Positions 58,471-64,000 of a stretch of DNA of 64,000 nt are shown here, piece by piece. Made by a program: the position numbers and the translations under genes. The notes beneath the pieces are model-generated. The model saw only the letters and a program-made list of their open reading frames with translations, was not told the DNA's origin and made no database searches. Position 1 is the stretch's first letter. Each line of letters starts with the position of its first letter. Source of the DNA: Marinibaculum pumilum (lineage in GTDB: Bacteria > Pseudomonadota > Alphaproteobacteria > Ferrovibrionales > Ferrovibrionaceae); contig NZ_JBHRTR010000054.1 of the NCBI RefSeq assembly GCF_042646425.1, positions 496,001-560,000 of the forward strand, written 5' to 3'.

Positions 58471-59511
58471 ATGGTGTGGCGCATTTGCAGGCAGCTGGCC
58501 GGTGGCCTGCTCAACCGCAGGGCAGCGCTGGCCCTCGCCCTGACGGCTTTCGTCGGCGTCCAGCTGGCGGGCCCGCTGGCCGGCATGGGCCCGGCCGCGG
58601 CGCAGGACAAGATGAAGGTCGCCGCGATCTACACCGTGCCGGTGGAGCAGCAGTGGGTCAGCCGCATCCACAAGGCGCTGAATGCGGCGCAGGAGCGCGG
58701 CGAGATCGCCTATACCTATTCGGAGAATGTCGCCAACACCGACTATGAGCGGGTGATGCGCGAATATGCCGAGGCCGGCAACGACCTGATCGTGGGCGAG
58801 GTGTTCGGCGTCGAGCGTGCCGCACGCAAGGTCGCAGGCGACTATCCGGAGACCGCCTTCCTGATGGGCTCCAGCTTCGGCCCGGCGGGCAAGAACTTCT
58901 CCGTCTTCGACAACTGGATCCACGAACCCTCCTACCTGACCGGCATGGTGGCCGGCGAGCTGACCAAGTCGAACCTGATCGGCATGGTCGGCGGCTATCC
59001 GATCCCGGAAGTGAACCGCCTGATGCACGCCTTCATGGCCGGCGCGCAGGAGGTCAATCCGGAGGTGAAGTTCCTGGTCAGCTTCATCGGCTCCTGGTAC
59101 GACCCGCCGAAGGCGAAGGAAGCCGCCTTCGCAATGATCGATGCCGGCGCCGACGTGATGTACGCGGAGCGGTTCGGCGTCTCCGACGCCGCCAAGGAGC
59201 GCGGCGTGCTGGCGATCGGCAATGTCATCGACACCCAGGCCGACTATCCGGGCACCGTGGTCGCCAGCGCCCTGTGGCACATGGAGCCGACCATCGACCG
59301 CGCCATCGCCAAGGTGAAGGCCGGCGCATTCGAGCCGGAGGATTACGGCCCCTACAGCTTCATGGCCCATGGCGGCGGCTCGCTGGCGCCGATGGACGAC
59401 AAGCTGGTACCGCAGGCGGTGCAGGAGAAGGTGCAGGCCAAGCGCCAGGAGATCCTGGACGGCCTGTTCCGGGTCAACGTCAACGACAGCGAGCCGAAGT
59501 CGACGATGTGA
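58471..59511 (+). CDS. BMP-family ABC transporter substrate-binding protein
   Basis: A 346-residue exported binding protein (PnrA/BMP family, nucleoside or related ligands). Signal peptide to about residue 45 (ALALTAFVGVQLAGPLAG...AAAQD); mature part MKVAAIYTVPVEQQWVSRIHKALNAAQERG. The family aromatic ligand-binding pattern and the GMVGGYPIPEVNRLMHAFMAGAQEVNP region are present. ATG 58471 follows AAGGAGGCTTTG. It is the partner of the ATPase and two permeases downstream. A purine or pyrimidine ligand is inferred from the family and the deaminase-like gene at the operon end. Confidence 0.87.
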   Translation: MVWRICRQLAGGLLNRRAALALALTAFVGVQLAGPLAGMGPAAAQDKMKVAAIYTVPVEQQWVSRIHKALNAAQERGEIAYTYSENVANTDYERVMREYAEAGNDLIVGEVFGVERAARKVAGDYPETAFLMGSSFGPAGKNFSVFDNWIHEPSYLTGMVAGELTKSNLIGMVGGYPIPEVNRLMHAFMAGAQEVNPEVKFLVSFIGSWYDPPKAKEAAFAMIDAGADVMYAERFGVSDAAKERGVLAIGNVIDTQADYPGTVVASALWHMEPTIDRAIAKVKAGAFEPEDYGPYSFMAHGGGSLAPMDDKLVPQAVQEKVQAKRQEILDGLFRVNVNDSEPKSTM

Positions 59512-59563
59512 GGGGGCGCCTCCTCGCGCCCACCGTCCGATCGATTCGCGACCCGCGACCCTC

Positions 59564-61147
59564 GTGCAGGGCCTGACCGAAGAGAGCGATGCCCCGCAGC
59601 CGGTGCTGCGGCTGCGGGGCATCACCAAGCGGTTCGGCGCCGTCACCGCCAATGACGGCATCGACCTGGACCTGCATGCCGGCCGCATCCTGGCCCTGCT
59701 GGGCGAGAACGGCGCCGGCAAGACCACCCTGATGAACATCCTGTTCGGCCACTACGCCGCCGACGAAGGCAGTGTGGAGGTCGCCGGACCGGACGGCGGG
59801 CTGCAGCCGCTGCGCCCCGGCGCGCCGGAGGCGGCGCTGGCCGCCGGCATCGGCATGGTCCACCAGCACTTCACCCTGGCCGACAACCTGACCGTCCTCG
59901 ACAATATCGTCCTGGGCACGGAGCGCCTGTGGCTGCCATTCCAGCGCCGCCGCGCGGCGCAGGCGAAGCTGCGGGACCTGATGGCCCGCGCCGGGCTGCA
60001 GGTGCCGCTGGACGCCAATGTCGGCAGCCTGTCGGTGGGCGAGCGCCAGCGGGTGGAAATCCTGAAGGCGCTGTACCGGGACGCCCGGATCCTGATCCTG
60101 GACGAACCCACCGCGGTGCTGACCCCGGGCGAAGCCGACCGCCTGTTCGACACCCTGCGCCAGCTCGCGGCCGCCGGCCTGGCGATCGTCTTCATCTCCC
60201 ACAAGCTGGCGGAGGTGATGGCGCTAACCGAACGGGTCGTGGTGCTGCGCGGCGGGCGTGCGGTGGCCAGCTTCCGCACGGCGGAGACCAGCCGCGAGGC
60301 GCTGGCCGAATGCATGGTCGGCCGGCCGGTCCAGGCGGTGGAACGGCCGCCCCTGGAACCGGGGCAGGTCCTGTTGCGCATCGCAGGTGCCGATGTCCCG
60401 GGCCGCCATGGCCGGCCCGGCCTGGACGGCGCCGACCTGGAGATCCGCGGCCGCGAGATCGTCGGCATTGCCGGCGTCTCCGGCAACGGCCAGGGCGCCC
60501 TCTCCGACCTGCTCTGCGGGCTGGCCCGACCGACCGCCGGCACCGTTGCCCTGTTCGATCGCCCGGCACCGCTGAGCGATCCGGCGGCGATGGTCGCCGC
60601 CGGGGTCGGCCGCATCCCCGAAGACCGCCACCACGACGGCACCGTCGGCGACATGGCGGTGTGGGAGAATGCCGCGCTGGAGACGGTGCGCCAGCCGCCG
60701 GTCGGCCGGCACGGCCTGCTCGACCGCGCCGCCGGCCGCCGCCACGCGATCGACCTGATCGCGCGCTACAACGTGCGCTGTCCCGGGCCGGACGCGCCGA
60801 TCCGGCTGCTGTCAGGCGGCAACATGCAGAAGCTGATCCTGGGCCGGGTGCTGGAACGGCAGCCGCGCCTGATCGTCGCCAACCAGCCGACCCGCGGCCT
60901 GGACATCGGCGCCGTCACGGAAGTCCACCGCCGGCTGCTGGAGGCCCGGGCCGGCGGCGCCGGCATCCTCTTGATTTCCGAGGACCTGGACGAGCTGCTG
61001 GCCCTCGCCGACCGCATCGCAGTGCTCTATCACGGCCGCCTGTCGGAGGCCCTGCCCGCCGACGGGCTGGATGTCCGCACCCTGGGGCTGATGATGGCGG
61101 GGCAGCGGCCGGACCATGCTGCACCGGAGCCGCGTCATGCGCCTTGA
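59564..61147 (+). CDS. BMP-type ABC transporter ATPase (two ABC domains)
   Basis: A 527-residue protein with two nucleotide-binding domains, as in the nucleoside importers (NupA/YufO type). First domain: LGENGAGKTTLMNILFG, signature LSVGERQRVEILKAL, ILILDEPTAVLTPGE. Second domain: GVSGNGQGALSDLLCG (degenerate Walker A), signature LSGGNMQKLILGR, LIVANQPTRGLDIG (Walker B with Q-P in place of D-E), so the second site is likely inactive. GTG at 59564 is the best available in-frame start but has no strong ribosome site. Confidence 0.87.
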   Translation: MQGLTEESDAPQPVLRLRGITKRFGAVTANDGIDLDLHAGRILALLGENGAGKTTLMNILFGHYAADEGSVEVAGPDGGLQPLRPGAPEAALAAGIGMVHQHFTLADNLTVLDNIVLGTERLWLPFQRRRAAQAKLRDLMARAGLQVPLDANVGSLSVGERQRVEILKALYRDARILILDEPTAVLTPGEADRLFDTLRQLAAAGLAIVFISHKLAEVMALTERVVVLRGGRAVASFRTAETSREALAECMVGRPVQAVERPPLEPGQVLLRIAGADVPGRHGRPGLDGADLEIRGREIVGIAGVSGNGQGALSDLLCGLARPTAGTVALFDRPAPLSDPAAMVAAGVGRIPEDRHHDGTVGDMAVWENAALETVRQPPVGRHGLLDRAAGRRHAIDLIARYNVRCPGPDAPIRLLSGGNMQKLILGRVLERQPRLIVANQPTRGLDIGAVTEVHRRLLEARAGGAGILLISEDLDELLALADRIAVLYHGRLSEALPADGLDVRTLGLMMAGQRPDHAAPEPRHAP

Positions 61148-62186
61148 ACAGCGCGCCCATGTGCCGCTCGCTTTGGCGGTCGCCGCGCCGGTCGGCGCCG
61201 CCATCGCCGCCCTGGCGCTCTGCTCGCTGCTGCTGCTCTGGGCCGATGCCTCGGTGGCGCGCGCCTACGGCCTGATGCTGGAGGGCGCGCTGGGCTCGCG
61301 CTTCGCGATCGCGGAGACCCTGGCCCGCGCCGCGCCCCTGATCCTGACCGGCCTGGCCGTGGCCGTGGCGTTCCGCGCGAAGCTCTGGAACATCGGCGCG
61401 GAGGGCCAGCTCTATGCCGGCGCGCTGGCAGCCGTCGCCGTGGCTTCGCAGCCGGTCGTCGACAGCGCCTGGCTGATCGTGCCGCTGATGCTGCTGGCCG
61501 GTGCCGCCGCCGGCGCGGTGCTGCTGATCGGCCCCGCTTTGCTGAAGCTGCGGCTGGGGGTCGACGAGGTGGTGACCACCCTGCTGCTGAACTTCATCAT
61601 GCTGCTGTTCGTCGGCATGATGCTGGAAGGGCCGATGCAGGACCCTATGAGCCTGGGCTGGCCGCAGTCGGAGCCGATCGCCGATTCTGCCGTGCTGCCG
61701 CCGCTGCTGGAGAAGACCCGCCTGCATGCCGGGCTGCTGATGGCGCTGGTCGCGGCCGTCCTGGTCTGGTTCCTGATGGCCCGCACCACCCTGGGCTTCG
61801 CCATCCGCGCCACCGGTGCCAATGCCGGCGCGGCCCGCTTCGCCGGCCTGCCGGTCGGCCGTACCGTGCTGGCCACGGCGGCGATCTCCGGCGCGCTGGC
61901 CGGTCTGGCCGGGGTGGGCGAGGTCGCCGGGCTGAAGGGCTATGTCACCCAGGACCTGTCGCCGGGCTACGGCTATAGCGGCATCGTCGTCGCCATGCTG
62001 GCGCAGCTCAGCCCCGTCGGCGTGGTGCCGGCCGCCCTGTTCATCGCCGCGGTGTTCGTGGGCGCCGACAGCATGAGCCGCAGCCTCGGCGTCTCCAGCT
62101 ACCTGGCGGACCTGATCGTGGCGACCTCGCTGCTGACCATGCTGGTGGCGGTGCTGGTCAGCCGCTACCGCATCCGGCGCGGCTAG
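61137..62186 (+). CDS. BMP-type ABC transporter permease 1
   Basis: A 349-residue inner-membrane permease of the BPD_transp_2 (nucleoside YufP/NupB) type with about eight hydrophobic helices. The region LWNIGAEGQLYAGALAAVAV with the N-x-G-x-EGQ motif and GVDEVVTTLLLNFI match the family. It overlaps the ATPase stop by 11 bases (ATG 61137); ATG 61116 is a possible earlier start. Pairs with the next permease. Confidence 0.85.
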   Translation: MRLEQRAHVPLALAVAAPVGAAIAALALCSLLLLWADASVARAYGLMLEGALGSRFAIAETLARAAPLILTGLAVAVAFRAKLWNIGAEGQLYAGALAAVAVASQPVVDSAWLIVPLMLLAGAAAGAVLLIGPALLKLRLGVDEVVTTLLLNFIMLLFVGMMLEGPMQDPMSLGWPQSEPIADSAVLPPLLEKTRLHAGLLMALVAAVLVWFLMARTTLGFAIRATGANAGAARFAGLPVGRTVLATAAISGALAGLAGVGEVAGLKGYVTQDLSPGYGYSGIVVAMLAQLSPVGVVPAALFIAAVFVGADSMSRSLGVSSYLADLIVATSLLTMLVAVLVSRYRIRRG

Positions 62187-62198
62187 GAGGGCGGCGCG

Positions 62199-63143
62199 AT
62201 GGACGGCGTGATCGAAATCCTGCTGACCGCCAGCTTCTGGGTGGCCGCGGTGCGCATCGCCACGCCGTTCATCTTCGGCACCCTGGGGGAGCTGATCTGC
62301 GAGCGTGCCGGGGTGCTGAACCTGGGCATCGAGGGGATCTTCACCGCCGGCGCGATGTCCGGCTGGATGGCGGTGCATTTCGGCGCCGACCTGTGGACCG
62401 GGGTGCTGGTCGCCGCCCTGGTCGGCATGGCCTTCGGCCTGCTGCTGGCGCTGTTCACCGTGCCGCTGGGCCTGTCGCAGCATGTCACCGGCATCGGCGT
62501 CACCCTGCTGGCCACCAGCCTGTCCTATTTCGTCTACCGCATGGTGCTGCCCGACGTGGACAGCCCGCCGCGGATCGAGGCCTTCCAGCCCTTGCCGATC
62601 CCGCTGCTGGCCGACCTGCCGCTGCTCGGCCCGGCGCTGTTCCAGCAGACCGCGCTGACCTACCTCGCCTTCCTGGCGGTGCCGGTGGTGGCCTGGATCC
62701 TGTACCGCACGCCGCTGGGCCTGGCGATCCGCACGGTGGGGGAGAACCCCGCCGCGGCCGAGGCGCAGGGCCTGTCGGTCAGCGGCCTGCGGATCGGCGC
62801 GGTGATGGCCGGCAGCGCGTTGATGGCGATCGGCGGCGCCTTCCTCACCATGTCGGCGTTCAACGCCTTCTTCTTCGAAATGGTGAACGGCCGCGGCTGG
62901 ATCTGCATCGCCCTGGTGGTCTTCGCCTCCTGGCGGCCGGGCAAGGCCCTGCTGGGCGCGCTGCTGTTCGGCGCCTTCGACGCCTTCCAGGTGCGCCTGC
63001 AGCAGAACCTGGGCGGGGTGATCCCCTACCAGGTTTTCCTGATGCTGCCCTACATCCTGTCGATCCTGGCGCTGGTGGTGATGTCGCGGCGCGCGGCCTA
63101 TCCCCAGGCGCTGATGGTCCCCTACCGCAAGGGAGAACGTTGA
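62199..63143 (+). CDS. BMP-type ABC transporter permease 2
   Basis: A 314-residue inner-membrane permease, companion of the first (YufQ/NupC type). Typical GTLGELICERAGVLNLGIEGIFTAGAMSGW and GVTLLATSLSYFVYR; about eight helices and a loop NPAAAEAQGLSVSGLRIGAVMAG that contacts the ATPase. It starts 12 bases after permease 1 with GGAGGGCGG before the ATG. The next gene follows by 1 base. Confidence 0.87.
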   Translation: MDGVIEILLTASFWVAAVRIATPFIFGTLGELICERAGVLNLGIEGIFTAGAMSGWMAVHFGADLWTGVLVAALVGMAFGLLLALFTVPLGLSQHVTGIGVTLLATSLSYFVYRMVLPDVDSPPRIEAFQPLPIPLLADLPLLGPALFQQTALTYLAFLAVPVVAWILYRTPLGLAIRTVGENPAAAEAQGLSVSGLRIGAVMAGSALMAIGGAFLTMSAFNAFFFEMVNGRGWICIALVVFASWRPGKALLGALLFGAFDAFQVRLQQNLGGVIPYQVFLMLPYILSILALVVMSRRAAYPQALMVPYRKGER

Positions 63144-63144
63144 G

Positions 63145-64000
63145 ATGGCCTTCGACCTGCTGCTGCGCGGCGCCACCCTGCCCGACGGCCGCACCGGCAT
63201 CGACATCGGCATCGCGGACGGCCGCATCGCCGCCGTGGAAACCGGCCTGAAGGCAGAGGCTGGGCGGGTCCTGGACGTCACCGGCCTGCTGATCAGCCCA
63301 CCCTTCGTCGACTGCCATTTCCACATGGATTCCACCCTGTCGCTCGGCAATCCGCGGCTCAACACCTCCGGCACCCTGCTGGAAGGGATTGCGATCTGGG
63401 GCGAACTGAAGCCGCACCTGACCCAGGATGCGATCGTCGAGCGCGCCCTGGCCTATTGCCGGCTGGCCGCGGCGCAGGGGATCGGCGCGATCCGGTCGCA
63501 TGTCGATGTCTGCGACGACCGGCTGCTGGCGGTCGACGCCCTGCTGGAGGTGCAGCGCCGGGTCAGGCCCTGGCTCGACCTGCAGCTGGTCGCCTTCCCC
63601 CAGGACGGCTATCTGCGCAGCGCGTCCGCGGCGGACAACCTGAAGCGGGCACTGGACCGCGGCGTCAACGTGGTCGGCGGCATCCCGCATTTCGAGCGCA
63701 CCATGGCCGACGGCGCCGCCTCGATCCGCGCGTTGTGCGAGATCGCGGCCGATCGCGGCCTGCTGGTCGACATGCATTGCGACGAGAGCGACGATCCCTG
63801 GTCCCGCCATGTGGAGACCCTGGCGGCGGAGGTGCACCGCACCGGCCTGCACGGCCGCGCCGTGGGCTCGCACCTCGCCTCCATGCATTCGATGGACAAC
63901 TACTACGTCTCCAAGCTGCTGCCGCTGATGGCGGAGGCACAGCTGGGCGCGATCGCCAACCCGCTGATCAACATCACCCTGCAGGGCCGCCACGACAGCT
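63145..64000 (+). CDS. Cytosine-deaminase-like amidohydrolase (cut by window end)
   Basis: First 285 residues of an amidohydrolase of the CodA-type group. Metal-binding FVDCHFHMDSTLSLG (H-x-H with the variant spacing) near residue 55, IRSHVDVCDDR, then MHCDESDDPWSRH and VGSHLASMHSMDN with metal/catalytic His and Glu. CodA relatives deaminate cytosine or related pyrimidines and triazines. Starts 1 base after permease 2, so it metabolises what the transporter imports. The rest runs beyond the window. Confidence 0.82.
   Translation, partial: MAFDLLLRGATLPDGRTGIDIGIADGRIAAVETGLKAEAGRVLDVTGLLISPPFVDCHFHMDSTLSLGNPRLNTSGTLLEGIAIWGELKPHLTQDAIVERALAYCRLAAAQGIGAIRSHVDVCDDRLLAVDALLEVQRRVRPWLDLQLVAFPQDGYLRSASAADNLKRALDRGVNVVGGIPHFERTMADGAASIRALCEIAADRGLLVDMHCDESDDPWSRHVETLAAEVHRTGLHGRAVGSHLASMHSMDNYYVSKLLPLMAEAQLGAIANPLINITLQGRHDS

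Overview
The window is high-GC (roughly 70%) DNA from an aerobic alphaproteobacterium, most likely in or near the Rhodospirillales. The placement is an inference. It rests on the ethylmalonyl-CoA pathway enzymes, Coq7-type ubiquinone hydroxylase, GluQRS, and a gene order (twin-helix membrane protein, PduO-type adenosyltransferase, etfBA, hbd, tlpA, argH, lptM-like, lysA, TIGR02302 gene) of a kind I recall from this group. No rRNA, CRISPR array, integrase or insertion sequence was found; there is one tRNA-Leu. Four N-runs (382-391, 6440-6530, 26747-26879, 50068-50077) are assembly gaps; they truncate cspA, livH and a DUF3426 gene and lie in the ccr-mcd spacer.

Left part (1-14.3 kb): a partial crotonase, cspA, an SDR, tRNA-Leu(CAA), a MATE pump divergent from an HxlR regulator, a PRISE-like SDR, then a long co-directional operon. 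That operon holds a branched-chain-amino-acid-type ABC transporter (with livM and livG fused), a cyclase-family hydrolase, a split AtuA-like protein and an acyl-CoA ligase. It looks like uptake and CoA-activation of an unidentified organic acid. From 14.3 to 23 kb come small membrane genes, dsbB, coq7, a lower-GC mercury-type module (merR, merT-like, GDCCVxC protein), an HNH nuclease, an esterase, an AlkA-like glycosylase, GluQRS, and three members of an unrecognised small-protein family.

Middle (23-46 kb): the ethylmalonyl-CoA pathway genes ecm, ccr and mcd, with a cobalamin adenosyltransferase nearby that can make the coenzyme B12 that Ecm needs. Electron-transfer flavoprotein (etfBA), the expected electron acceptor for Mcd, lies further on. 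Between the adenosyltransferase and etfB sits a 7.6-kb block of two sensor kinases, a single-domain response regulator, an 8-oxoguanine-deaminase-like amidohydrolase and an MFS transporter, which I interpret as an insertion into a conserved neighbourhood. Then follow hbd, tlpA, argH, an LptM-like lipoprotein and lysA.

Right part (46-64 kb): the large TIGR02302 membrane protein, a truncated DUF3426 protein, an acyl-CoA ligase with a thiolase, a deacetylase-fold protein with an altered metal motif, two more members of the small-protein family, LacI and GntR regulators, and an operon of a stand-alone MetE-like methyltransferase, a BMP-type nucleoside ABC transporter and a cytosine-deaminase-like hydrolase cut by the window end.

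The most unusual items are the five-member small-protein family (20.3-22.9 and 53.7-54.7 kb), the mercury-type module with its GDCCVxC protein, the transporter-AtuA catabolic operon, and the tie between a MetE-like enzyme and a nucleobase uptake system.
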